Positions 1 through 6,638 are shown, counted from the first letter of the stretch. The stretch is DNA of 6,816 nucleotides from Rubritepida sp. (GCA_007129145.1 SKWC01000282.1:1-6816), one strand, 5' to 3'. The notes: generated from the letters alone by a model not told the origin. Numbers and translations are program-made.

Positions 1-5
1 TGAGG

Positions 6-30
6 CCGCCGCGCCCGCTCAGCGCGGCGG
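6..30 (-). terminator. GC-rich hairpin overlapping the end of the allantoinase gene
   Basis: Bases 6-14 (CCGCCGCGC) pair perfectly with 22-30 (GCGCGGCGG), leaving a 7-base loop at 15-21. The allantoinase stop codon (complement of 19-21) lies inside this loop. The position fits a transcription terminator, but what follows on the minus strand lies outside the window, so a T-run cannot be checked. Coding sequence this rich in G and C makes such stems by chance fairly often. Confidence 0.3.
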
Positions 31-937
31 GTGCGTCGTCCACCAGTGGCGGGCGATGTCCTCCCGCCGCGCCACCCAGACATCGCTGAACTGCCGGACA
101 TGGTCGAGGAAGCGGGCCAGCGCGGCGGCCCGGCCCGGCCGGCCCACCAGCCGGCAGTGCAGCCCCACGCTCATCATCCGCCCGCCCTCGGCGCGCAGCA
201 TGTCGAAGCTGTCGCGCAGGTGGCGTTCGAATCCGTCCGGGTCGCCGAAGCCGGGGGGCACGGCGAATTTCATGTCGTTGTTGTCCAGCGTGTAGGGCAG
301 CACGAGATGCGGCCGGCCCTCGACCTCTACGTAATGCGGCAGGTCGTCGTCATAGGCGTCGCTGTCATACAGGAAGCCGCCATGCGCGGCGACCAGGCGG
401 CGCGTGTTGGGCGAGATGCGGCCCGTGTACCAGCCAACCGGCCGCTGCCCGCACAGGCGTTCGATGGTCGCCACGCAGCGCGCGATCTCCTCGCGTTCCT
501 GCGCCTCGGGCACGGAATGATAGTCGATCCAGCGCCAGCCGTGGCTTGCCACCTCATGGCCCGCGGCGGCGAAGGCGCCCGCCACGGCGGGATTGAGTTC
601 CAGCGCACGCCCCACCGCATAGACCGTCAGCGGCAGGCGCCGGTCTGCGAAGAGGCGCAGCACCCGCCAAACCCCGGCGCGCGCGCCGTAGTCGAACTGG
701 CTCTCCACCGTGCGGTTTCGCGCGCCCATCACCGGCGGCCCGCCCGGGACCTCATGCAGATAGGCCTCGCTGTGGGCGTCGCCGTTCAGGACGGAATTTT
801 CCCCCCCCCTCCTCGTAGTTCAGCACGAAGGACAGCGCGATGCGCGCGCCATTCGGCCAGCGCGGATCGGGCGGGTGCGGGCCGTAGCCGTGGAAGTCAC
901 GGGGATAGGCGGTGCCGTCGTCGAGGATGTGATCCAT
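19..937 (-). pseudogene. puuE: PuuE-type allantoinase (polysaccharide deacetylase fold), broken by a one-base frameshift
   Basis: PuuE enzymes hydrolyse (S)-allantoin to allantoate in purine breakdown and adopt a polysaccharide-deacetylase fold. The reading frame starts at the ATG at 937-935, preceded by GGAAGG (minus-strand complement of 946-951) at 8 bases. It encodes a typical PuuE N-terminus (YPRDFHGYGP, then RIALSFVLNYEEGG), and then shifts frame in the C run at 801-809. Removing one base of that run restores EEGGENSVLNGDAHSEAYL and joins the downstream frame without a gap, giving 305 residues, about the normal family length. In restored numbering the family hallmarks are FDYGARAG (81-88), ASHGWRWIDYH (130-140), GWYTGR (168-173), LPYTLDNNDMKF (213-224) and GLHCRLVGRPGR (258-269). 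As written, translation from the normal start would run into a wrong frame, and the downstream frame (from about 732) lacks the first quarter of the protein. It may be a true pseudogene, a slippage-switched gene or a sequencing error. Another deacetylase substrate is possible but less likely. Confidence 0.88.
801..809. repeat. Nine-base C homopolymer (G run on the coding strand) at the puuE frameshift
   Basis: Nine consecutive C residues are flanked by TTTT on the left, so the coding strand reads a G run followed directly by an A run. Eight Gs would keep the allantoinase in frame; nine break it. Mononucleotide runs of this length are prone to replication slippage and also to base-calling error. 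Confidence 0.9.
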
Positions 938-959
938 GCCGCCAGCCTTCCGGATGCCG

Positions 960-966
960 CCCCCCC
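960..966. repeat. Seven-base C homopolymer in the divergent intergenic region
   Basis: Seven C residues lie in the 100-base gap between the divergent allantoinase and OmpA-like starts, upstream of the allantoinase SD site. Length change here could alter promoter or leader spacing, but no promoter boxes are clear around it. It is the second G/C run within about 160 bases. Confidence 0.6.
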
Positions 967-1023
967 TGGTCAAGCGCCGTGACAAGAGACGCGCGGCACG
1001 GCATGAACGCGCCATCCATCCCT

Positions 1024-1028
1024 GGAGG
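1024..1028 (+). promoter_or_regulatory. Ribosome binding site that fixes the OmpA-like start
   Basis: GGAGG ends 9 bases before the ATG at 1038. The frame is open further upstream to an ATG at 936, but that stretch overlaps the divergent allantoinase start and encodes an unlikely Arg-rich leader. The SD site and the signal peptide both point to 1038. Confidence 0.75.
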
Positions 1029-1037
1029 CTTCGCGCC

Positions 1038-1448
1038 ATGATCCGTCGCCGTCCGCTCGCCGCCCTCGCCCTGGGCGGCCTGATGTCCGCCGCCCCCGCC
1101 GCGGCCAGCACTCCGCCACCGGCACGAGGGCGCGCCTTCATCGTCTTCTTCGAGACCTGGTCGGCGGCGCTGGATGACGCGGCGCTGGCGGGGCTGGACC
1201 GCATCGCCGCGCTGGCGGCCGAACATCCGGACGTCCCGGTCCTGGTGGAGGGGTTCACCGGCCCGCAGGGCAGCCAGGGCGCCAATGAACTGCTCGGACA
1301 ACTGCGCGCGCGCATGGTCTTCGACGCGCTGGTGGAGCGCGGCGTGCCTGCGGAACGCCTCCGCATGGTCGGCCGCGGCATCGTGCCCGGCTTCGACAGC
1401 CTGGAGAGCCGCCGCGTCGAGGTGCGGGTGGACGACCAGCCGCGCTGA
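1038..1448 (+). CDS. Small secreted OmpA-like domain protein
   Basis: This 136-residue protein is probably exported to the periplasm. Residues 1-23 form a signal peptide: Arg at 3-5, a hydrophobic stretch at 7-16 and an AAA-S cleavage site near 23/24. There is no lipobox Cys. After a short Pro-rich linker, residues 33-131 resemble the OmpA C-terminal domain, which holds peptidoglycan through meso-diaminopimelate. Visible family elements are VLVEGFTG (68-75), N83 to V94 with the conserved Arg90 (NELLGQLRARMV), GVPAERLRMVGRG (102-114) and SRRVEVRV (124-131). The ligand-binding Asp of the usual GHTD motif is replaced by Gly75, and the His by Phe73, so classical binding may be weak or lost. It has no beta-barrel domain and is short for the superfamily. 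It is divergent from the allantoinase gene, and a strong stem-loop separates it from the next gene, so it may be monocistronic. Confidence 0.82.
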   Translation: MIRRRPLAALALGGLMSAAPAAASTPPPARGRAFIVFFETWSAALDDAALAGLDRIAALAAEHPDVPVLVEGFTGPQGSQGANELLGQLRARMVFDALVERGVPAERLRMVGRGIVPGFDSLESRRVEVRVDDQPR

Positions 1449-1452
1449 ATCC

Positions 1453-1489
1453 GCATGGCCGGGCGCTTTCCACCCTGCCCGGCCCATGC
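1453..1489 (+). terminator. Strong stem-loop after the OmpA-like gene
   Basis: Bases 1453-1464 (GCATGGCCGGGC) pair with 1477-1489 with a single bulged C at 1485, leaving a 12-base loop at 1465-1476. It starts 5 bases after the OmpA-like stop and ends 33 bases before the next start, where a terminator would be expected. There is no T-run after it, so it would be a non-canonical terminator or an mRNA-stabilising structure. Confidence 0.42.
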
Positions 1490-1522
1490 CAGCCTTCCGC
1501 CACAACGCGGGAGGACACGCGC

Positions 1523-2452
1523 ATGAAGATCGGTTTCATCGGCCTGGGCATCATGGGCCGGCACATGGCCGCCAATCTGCAGAAGGCCGGCTTCGAGCTG
1601 GTCGTGCATGACCTGCGCCGCGAGGCGGCCGAGCCGCACATCGGCCGGGGCGCGCAATGGGCGGCCTCGCCGGCCGAGGTCGCGGCGGCCGCACCGGTCG
1701 TCTTCACCTCCCTGCCCGGCCCGCCCGAGTTCGAGGCGGTGGCGATGGGCGAAGCCGGGCTGCTGGCCGGCGCCCAGCCCGGGCTCGCGGTGTTCGACCT
1801 CTCGACCAACGCGCCCTCGCTGGTGCGCCGCCTCGCGCCCGCCTTCACCGAGAAGGGTGCGACGCTGATGGACTGCCCGGTCAGCGGCGGGCCGCAGGGC
1901 GCGGAATCGGGCAAGCTCGCGCTGTGGGTGGGCGGCGAGCAGGCGGTGTTCGACCGCCACCGCGCCGTGCTCGACGCGATCGGCGACCAGGTGATGTACA
2001 TCGGGGAGATCGGCGCGGCCTCGGTGGCCAAGCTGGTGCACAACCTCTCGGGCTACATCATCAATGTCGCGCTGGCCGAGGCCTTCACCATGGGCGTGAA
2101 GGGGGGCGTGGACCCGCTGACGCTGTGGAAGGCGGTGCGCCAGGGTGCATCCGGCCGCAGCCGCACCTTCGACCGGCTGGGCGACCAGTTCCTGGTGGGC
2201 AGCTTCGACCCCGCGCGCTTCGCGCTGCGCCTCGCGCACAAGGATGTCAGCCTCGCCACCGCGCTGGGGCGCGAGTTGGGCGTGCCCATGCGCCTGTCGC
2301 ACCTGACGCTGGAGGAGATGACCGAGGCGCTGGCGCGCGGCTGGGGCCACCGCGACTCGCGCGCGGCCATGATCCTGCAGACCGAGCGCGCCGGCGTGAC
2401 CATCGAGGTGCCACGCCAGGAAGTGCAGGCGGTGCTCGCCAACGACAATTGA
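1523..2452 (+). CDS. NAD(P)-dependent oxidoreductase, 3-hydroxyisobutyrate dehydrogenase family
   Basis: This 309-residue cytosolic enzyme belongs to the beta-hydroxyacid dehydrogenase family, which interconverts short beta-hydroxyacids and semialdehydes (3-hydroxyisobutyrate, tartronate semialdehyde and relatives). The N-terminal Rossmann fold has GLGIMG at 7-12, and an acidic residue (Asp30) at the end of the second strand, which favours NAD over NADP. The substrate loop is DCPVSGGPQG (117-126). The catalytic Lys is Lys170 in GAASVAKLVHN, with Asn174 beside it, and a conserved Lys240-Asp241 lies in the helical C-terminal domain. Length is normal. The C-terminal part (GWGHRDSRAAMILQTERAG, 273-291) differs from my memory of E. 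coli GlxR, so the exact substrate is open. The ATG at 1523 follows GGGAGG (1509-1514) at 8 bases. The nearby allantoinase would fit a tartronate-semialdehyde reductase role, but that is only suggestive. Confidence 0.9.
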   Translation: MKIGFIGLGIMGRHMAANLQKAGFELVVHDLRREAAEPHIGRGAQWAASPAEVAAAAPVVFTSLPGPPEFEAVAMGEAGLLAGAQPGLAVFDLSTNAPSLVRRLAPAFTEKGATLMDCPVSGGPQGAESGKLALWVGGEQAVFDRHRAVLDAIGDQVMYIGEIGAASVAKLVHNLSGYIINVALAEAFTMGVKGGVDPLTLWKAVRQGASGRSRTFDRLGDQFLVGSFDPARFALRLAHKDVSLATALGRELGVPMRLSHLTLEEMTEALARGWGHRDSRAAMILQTERAGVTIEVPRQEVQAVLANDN

Positions 2453-2514
2453 CGCCCGCGCATAGAAAGACTTGAGGGGGGCGCGCCCTTCCGGCCATGC
2501 TGTGGAGGCTGGTT

Positions 2515-2520
2515 GGAGGG
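2515..2520 (+). promoter_or_regulatory. Ribosome binding site that decides the cyclopropane synthase start
   Basis: GGAGGG ends 7 bases before the ATG at 2528. A TTG in the same frame at 2513 would extend the protein by five residues, but its own GGAGG (2504-2508) sits only 4 bases away. The ATG is therefore preferred. Confidence 0.7.
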
Positions 2521-2527
2521 TGCGTCC

Positions 2528-3739
2528 ATGCTGCTTCCCGTCCTTGCCCGCATGATCCGCTTGGGCACGCTGCATCTGCGCATGCCGGACGGCGGCCTGC
2601 ACCATCTGCGGGGGCCGCAGCCCGGCCCCGAGGCGGGCCTCGACATCCGCACGCGCCGCGCCGCCCGGCGGCTGCTGCTGAACCCCAACCTCGCGCTTGG
2701 TGAGGGCTACATGGAGGACGAGGTCGCGCCGCTGGATTGCGACCTCCATGACCTGCTGGACCTTCTGGTGCTGAACATGATGGAGGGGGGCACGCATCCG
2801 GTGGCGCGGGTGATGGACGCCTGGCGGGTGGCGAAGCGGCGCCTGGACCAATGGAACCCCGCCTCCCGCGCGCGGCGCAATGTCGCGCACCACTACGATC
2901 TGGACGGGCGGCTCTACGAGATGTTCCTCGATGCCGACCGCCAGTATTCCTGTGCCTATTTCCGAACCGGCCAGGAGACGCTGGACCAGGCGCAAGCCGC
3001 CAAGAAGCGCCACATCGCGGCGAAGCTGCGCCTCGACCGGCCGGGGCTGCATGTGCTCGACATCGGCTGCGGCTGGGGCGGCATGGCGATCACCCTCGCG
3101 CGCGAGCATGGGGCGCGGGTGACCGGCATCACGCTGTCGGAGGAACAGCTCGGCGTCGCGCGGCGGCGCGCGGAGGAAGCCGGCCTGTCGGATCGGGTGC
3201 GCTTCGAACTGATGGACTACCGCGCATGGCGCGAGCCGGTGGACCGCATCGTCTCTGTCGGCATGTTCGAGCATGTGGGACTCGACCACTACCGCCGCTT
3301 CTTCCGCTCCCTGCGCGAGGTGCTGAAGCCCGACGGGGTGGGGCTGGTGCACGCGATCGGCCGATCGGGCGGGCCGGGTGCGACCAACCCATGGCTCGCG
3401 AAATACATCTTCCCCGGCGGCTACTCCCCCGCGCTGTCGGAGGTGCTGCCCGCCGTGGAGGCCTCGGGGCTGTGGGTGACCGACATCGAGATCCTGCGGC
3501 TGCACTACGCCGAGACGCTGCGCCACTGGCGCGTGCGCTTCGCCGCGCGGCGCGCGGAGATCGCGGCGCGCTACGACGAGCGCCTTTGCCGGATGTTCGA
3601 ATTCTACCTCTCCGGCTGCGAGCTGGCCTTCCGCCGCATGGGCCACATGGTCTGGCAGATGCAGATCGCCGGTTCCATCGGCGCTCTGCCACTGACGCGG
3701 GACTACATGGGGCAGGAGGAAAGGCGCGTCCCAGCCTGA
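2528..3739 (+). CDS. cfa: Cyclopropane-fatty-acyl-phospholipid synthase family methyltransferase
   Basis: This 403-residue protein is expected to add a methylene group from S-adenosylmethionine across the double bond of membrane phospholipid acyl chains, at the inner membrane surface. The order is the family one: an N-terminal lipid-facing domain (1 to about 110), then a Rossmann methyltransferase core. The SAM loop is VLDIGCGWG (176-184), followed by GITLSEEQ (200-207). Residues matching the E. coli bicarbonate and active-site set are all present: Cys142 (YSCAYF), Glu248 (MFEHVG), His275 and Ile277 (VHAIG), and Tyr327 (LHYAETLRHW). HHYDLDGRLYEMFLD (121-135) is another family signature. It looks fully active. 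Length is slightly above the E. coli enzyme. It lies 75 bases after the reductase gene; co-transcription is possible but not shown, and I see no clear promoter in the gap. Such enzymes commonly serve stationary-phase, acid or solvent tolerance. Confidence 0.93.
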   Translation: MLLPVLARMIRLGTLHLRMPDGGLHHLRGPQPGPEAGLDIRTRRAARRLLLNPNLALGEGYMEDEVAPLDCDLHDLLDLLVLNMMEGGTHPVARVMDAWRVAKRRLDQWNPASRARRNVAHHYDLDGRLYEMFLDADRQYSCAYFRTGQETLDQAQAAKKRHIAAKLRLDRPGLHVLDIGCGWGGMAITLAREHGARVTGITLSEEQLGVARRRAEEAGLSDRVRFELMDYRAWREPVDRIVSVGMFEHVGLDHYRRFFRSLREVLKPDGVGLVHAIGRSGGPGATNPWLAKYIFPGGYSPALSEVLPAVEASGLWVTDIEILRLHYAETLRHWRVRFAARRAEIAARYDERLCRMFEFYLSGCELAFRRMGHMVWQMQIAGSIGALPLTRDYMGQEERRVPA

Positions 3740-4090
3740 TCGGCCGTCGCAATTGTGGACGGGGGCTGGCGCGCCGCCGGGCTTGCCGCCAGGACAATCC
3801 CGAACTCTCGTCTGGGCAGCAGGAGCGCGTGGCACGCGCGCGCGGCGATGCACCTCCAGCCCCGCCGCCGGCATGACAGGTACAGGATCAGCATCGTCCA
3901 TGCGACGCTTGATCAGGCGAAGGTCATGACGACACCCAACCGGATCACGGTGATGAACGCGGGCCGGATCCAGACAAGGGCTCTGCGCCTGCGCGCAGCC
4001 GCGAGCCCACTGACCGTGCATGAGCTGGGCGCGTCGCTGTGGCGCCGCCTTGACCCGCGCCAGATGGCGGTGGCGGAGCAGCGCCCTTCC
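3740..4090. other. 351-base convergent intergenic region, no convincing gene
   Basis: This lies between the 3' ends of the cyclopropane synthase (plus) and CoA-transferase (minus) genes. Frames here stay open only because stops are rare in GC-rich DNA; their translations are Arg-rich without recognisable motifs, and the minus frame passing through 3703-3894 has no start with a good SD. Inverted repeats seen: 3825-3831 with 3833-3839 (GCGCGTG/CACGCGC, one base apart); 3978-3982 with 4004-4008, enclosing 3983-3988 with 3993-3998; and 4040-4045 with 4057-4062 (TGGCGC/GCGCCA). None has a T-run. The middle one, a two-part stem, is the best candidate for a shared terminator or small structured RNA. 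A decayed gene is possible but I cannot name one. Confidence 0.55.
3978..4008. terminator. Two-part stem-loop in the convergent gap
   Basis: An outer stem (GGGCT 3978-3982 with AGCCC 4004-4008) stacks on an inner stem (CTGCGC 3983-3988 with GCGCAG 3993-3998, 4-base loop), with a 5-base bulge at 3999-4003. It lies between two convergent 3' ends, so it could serve as a bidirectional terminator. The lack of a T-run on either side keeps this weak. Confidence 0.25.
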
Positions 4091-5254
4091 CTACTCCGCC
4101 GCGGCGCGCTCCTGCGCGTCGAGCCAGGCCATGATCTCGGCGCCGTGCTCGCCCAGGTCGGGCGCGCGGCGGCGAACGGCGGCGGGCGTGCCCGACAGCC
4201 GCACCGGCGGTGCCAGGGTGCGGATCACGCCGCGCTCCGGGTCGGTGAACTCGGCCACCACCTTGCGCGCCCGGCCCTGCGGATGCGCCAGCGCCTCGTC
4301 ATAGGAGAGCACGGGTTCGGAGGGCACGCCGGCCGCCCCCAGTTCGGCCAGCCAATGCGCGCTGGGGCGGGTGGCCAGGCGCTCCTGGATGATGGCGTTC
4401 AGCTCATCGTTGCGGGCCACGCGGTCGGGGTTGTTGGCGAAGCGCGGGTCCGCGGCCAGTTCGGGCAGGCCGATGATGCGCGTCAGCTCCTTGAAGAACT
4501 TGTTCTTCGCGGCGCCCAGCGTGATCCAGCCATCCTCGGTGCGGAACACCCGGTAGGGTGCGGAGGCGCGGTGGCGCTGGCCCAGCCGCTCGGGCCGCGT
4601 GCCGTGGGTCAGCACATGGGCGGCCTCATAGACGCCGAGCGCGAGGCCGGCCTCCAGCAGCGACTGGTCGATGTACTGGCCCTCGTTGGTGCGCGCCCGC
4701 GCCGCCAGCGCGCCCAGCACCGCGACACAGGTGAACATGCCCGCCGTGACGTCGGTGACGGCGATGGGCAGGCGGTAGGGCTCGCCGTCGGGCGGGCCGT
4801 TGCCATACATCAGCCCCGACATGGCCTGCGCCATCATGTCGAGCCCGCCATGCCCCGCCCAGGGCCCGTCCTGGCCGAAGCCCGAGATGGAGGCGTAGAT
4901 CAGCCGCGGGTTCAGCGCCTTCACATCCGCGTAGCCGAGCCCCGCGCGGCCCAGGGTGCCCGGGCGGAAATTCTCGACCAGCACATCGGCGCGCGCGGCC
5001 AGGCGGCGCAACACCGCCAGGTCCTCGGGCTTCTTGAGGTCGAGGGTGATGCTGCGCTTGTTGCGGTTCCACACCGCGAAGCAGGCGCTGCGCCCATCCA
5101 CGAAGGGCGGCATTCGCCGCGCGTCGTCGCCGCCGTCGGGGCGCTCGACCTTGATGACATCGGCGCCCATGTCCGCCAGCAGCATGGTGCAGTAGGGGCC
5201 GGAGAGGAAATTGGTCAGGTCCAGCACGACCAGGCCATCGAGGGCGGTGTTCAT
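4091..5254 (-). CDS. CaiB/BaiF family (class III) CoA-transferase
   Basis: This 387-residue protein belongs to the formyl-CoA transferase/CaiB family, which moves CoA between carboxylic acids through an aspartyl-CoA thioester and works as interlocked dimers. Family elements: a start of the type LDGLVVLDLTNFLSGPYCTM (5-24), LLADMGADVIKVERPDGGD (25-43), WNRNKRSITLDLKKPE (62-77), ADVLVENFRPGTLGRAGLGY (89-108) and SGFGQDGPW (124-132). The catalytic Asp is Asp168 in AVTDVTAGMF (165-174), matching Asp169 of formyl-CoA transferase. Length is normal and the gene is intact. The ATG at 5254 follows GGGAGG (complement of 5264-5269) at 9 bases. The substrate cannot be read from the sequence: no acyl-CoA dehydrogenase, hydratase or decarboxylase neighbour is in the window, so formate/oxalate is not favoured over succinate, carnitine or other acids. 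Confidence 0.93.
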   Translation of the reverse strand: MNTALDGLVVLDLTNFLSGPYCTMLLADMGADVIKVERPDGGDDARRMPPFVDGRSACFAVWNRNKRSITLDLKKPEDLAVLRRLAARADVLVENFRPGTLGRAGLGYADVKALNPRLIYASISGFGQDGPWAGHGGLDMMAQAMSGLMYGNGPPDGEPYRLPIAVTDVTAGMFTCVAVLGALAARARTNEGQYIDQSLLEAGLALGVYEAAHVLTHGTRPERLGQRHRASAPYRVFRTEDGWITLGAAKNKFFKELTRIIGLPELAADPRFANNPDRVARNDELNAIIQERLATRPSAHWLAELGAAGVPSEPVLSYDEALAHPQGRARKVVAEFTDPERGVIRTLAPPVRLSGTPAAVRRRAPDLGEHGAEIMAWLDAQERAAAE

Positions 5255-5397
5255 CGGGTTGTTCCTCCCGGGCGGCCATTCCGCCGCCCCTATGGCAGAG
5301 GCTAGGCCCGCGGCGCGCGAGGCCGCAAGCCGCGCTTCCCATACGCGCGCGCGCCGTGCCAGCCTAAACCGACTGCAACCAGGGAGCGAGTTCGCCC

Positions 5398-5796
5398 ATG
5401 CCCACCCTGCTCGAGAAGGCCAGCGCCGCGCTGAGCGAGACGCTGGAGCGCCTGACCCATCTGCGCGTCATCACGGTGCTGGGCGATGCCCGGATCACCG
5501 GCCCGATCGGCCAGCTGAAGGTCGAGCTGCCCGCCCCGCCAAGCCAGGGGGCTGGGCAGGCGGCCGTGAGCATGGTCACCGATGTGCACCTCGTGGCCGG
5601 CGATGTGACCAATGTGCTGAGCCCGGCCGTGCTGGACCCCGGGCATGCCGCGCTGCGCGCGCTGCATGAGGAATCGGTGAGGCAGGCCCAGGCCATCGTG
5701 GAGGGCAATCTGCGCAGCCTGACCCAGCTGTTGGGCAGCGCGGCCGAGACGCTGCGCGGGCTGGATGCGCCGCCCGCGCCGCCACCGGGCGGCTGA
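5398..5796 (+). CDS. Uncharacterised 132-residue protein, first gene of a small cassette
   Basis: I do not recognise this family. There is no signal peptide or membrane segment, so it is probably cytosolic. Residues 1-22 look like an amphipathic helix; 23-35 (RVITVLGDARITG) and 56-70 (AVSMVTDVHLVAGDV) look like beta strands, separated by a Pro/Gly-rich loop (45-54); 83-122 looks like a long helix pair (HAALRALHEESVRQAQ onward); and the tail is Pro/Gly-rich. The pattern V-x-x-V-x-G-D occurs twice (24-30 and 63-69). The ATG at 5398 has GGGAG at 5382-5386, 11 bases upstream, which is rather far. The gene is divergent from the CoA-transferase across 143 bases and is followed after 11 bases by the next gene, so the two are probably co-transcribed. 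The composition matches its neighbours, giving no sign of recent transfer. Coding is supported by codon-position bias and the ordered hydrophobic pattern. Confidence 0.75.
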   Translation: MPTLLEKASAALSETLERLTHLRVITVLGDARITGPIGQLKVELPAPPSQGAGQAAVSMVTDVHLVAGDVTNVLSPAVLDPGHAALRALHEESVRQAQAIVEGNLRSLTQLLGSAAETLRGLDAPPAPPPGG

Positions 5797-5807
5797 GACG
5801 GCACGCG

Positions 5808-6638
5808 ATGCGCCTGGGTGCTCTGTTCTTCAGCGGGGGTGCTCCCGGCGGGGGCAGGCCGGATCTGCGCGGGGTGGCGCGCAGCCTGCTCACGCTCGAG
5901 ATCAACACCATCATCAAGAGCAACATGACGGCCGAGCCCATGCCGCCCGCGCCACATGCGCTGCTCGACCTCGCCGGCGAATACGCGCAGGCCATGGCGC
6001 GGATGGGGGTGGATGTGCTCGCCACCCGGGCGCTGCTGCTGCGGGGCGGCGGGGATCCGGCCGCGCGCATCACCCATGCGCGCGCCCTCGCGGTCATCTG
6101 GCGCGCGCCGGATGCGCCGGCCGCGCTCGACAACGACCTGTTGAGCGTGGACGCGGCCACCTTCGACTGGCTGCGCTGGACCGCCAAGAACGCCGCGCTG
6201 AGCGAGGCGCCCGAGGCCGCGGCGCTCAGCGCCAGCCAGCGCGTGCTGCTGGCGCGCATCTGCAACAACTGCGACGCGATCAAGGGCATCCTGGAACGCC
6301 AGGACGAGGGCTTCGCCCGCGTGGCCGGGCGCAACCGCAGGGCGCTGGCCTCCATGCGCCTGCAGGATGCCGATCTGGGCATGGCCATTGGCGACCTGAT
6401 CCTGCTGCGCAAGATGTGGGAGGTGGGCACCGAGGAGGTCATGGCGCAGACCGTCGTGAACCTCGATGGCGACGTGCTGACGCGCCTGCGCGAGGATCTG
6501 CACGGCCCCCGGGCGGAGATGCTGCTGCAGGTGCACCGCCTGGGCATAGACATCTCGGTCTCGAGCTGGCGATATCTGGTGGACACGGTGGTGGCGTTGG
6601 CGGGCATGGCGATGGGCCGCCTGCTCGGCCGCCGCTGA
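5808..6638 (+). CDS. Uncharacterised 276-residue, mostly helical protein with a hydrophobic C-terminal segment
   Basis: I do not recognise this family. After a Gly-rich start (9-16), residues 22-36 (GVARSLLTLEINTII) begin a largely helical protein. Notable points are Trp121 and Trp124 (FDWLRWTAKN), a CNNC pair (Cys152, Cys155) that might bind metal or form a disulphide, and a long helical region at 175-213. Residues 215-223 (TVVNLDGDV) look like a strand, followed by His243 and Trp254. The C-terminus (257-276, LVDTVVALAGMAMGRLLGRR) is a hydrophobic stretch capped by Arg, which could be a weak tail anchor or an amphipathic membrane-binding helix. It starts 11 bases after the previous stop with no clear SD, suggesting translational coupling; an internal ATG at 5925 also lacks one. 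Residues 216-266 resemble part of the upstream protein without gaps (see findings). The function is unknown. Confidence 0.75.
   Translation: MRLGALFFSGGAPGGGRPDLRGVARSLLTLEINTIIKSNMTAEPMPPAPHALLDLAGEYAQAMARMGVDVLATRALLLRGGGDPAARITHARALAVIWRAPDAPAALDNDLLSVDAATFDWLRWTAKNAALSEAPEAAALSASQRVLLARICNNCDAIKGILERQDEGFARVAGRNRRALASMRLQDADLGMAIGDLILLRKMWEVGTEEVMAQTVVNLDGDVLTRLREDLHGPRAEMLLQVHRLGIDISVSSWRYLVDTVVALAGMAMGRLLGRR

Noticed and set aside
936..1037. Upstream extension of the OmpA-like gene to an ATG at 936
   Set aside because: It would put an Arg-rich leader before a clear signal peptide and overlap the divergent allantoinase start; the GGAGG site supports 1038.
2449..2477. TTGACG as a possible -35 box before the cyclopropane synthase
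   Set aside because: It overlaps the reductase stop codon, and the hexamer at the right spacing (TTGAGG) is a poor -10 box.
2479..2488. GGGCGCGCCC palindrome between the reductase and cyclopropane synthase genes
   Set aside because: It is a short GC palindrome with no loop or T-run, expected by chance in such DNA; a similar GGCGCGCC lies near 3770.
3703..3894. A minus-strand 63-codon frame at the end of the cyclopropane synthase
   Set aside because: It overlaps the 3' end of a firm gene, has no SD and shows no recognisable motif; I could not link it to a transposase remnant.
752..4021. A minus-strand frame open for over 1000 codons
   Set aside because: It runs antisense to three well-supported genes, its translation is low-complexity and rich in His, Arg and Ala, and only its last part (below 940) is real coding, being the allantoinase N-terminus.
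3755..5305. A plus-strand frame of about 516 codons opposite the CoA-transferase
   Set aside because: It mirrors the CoA-transferase gene, shows no protein motifs and has no good SD; it is the usual antisense shadow in GC-rich DNA.
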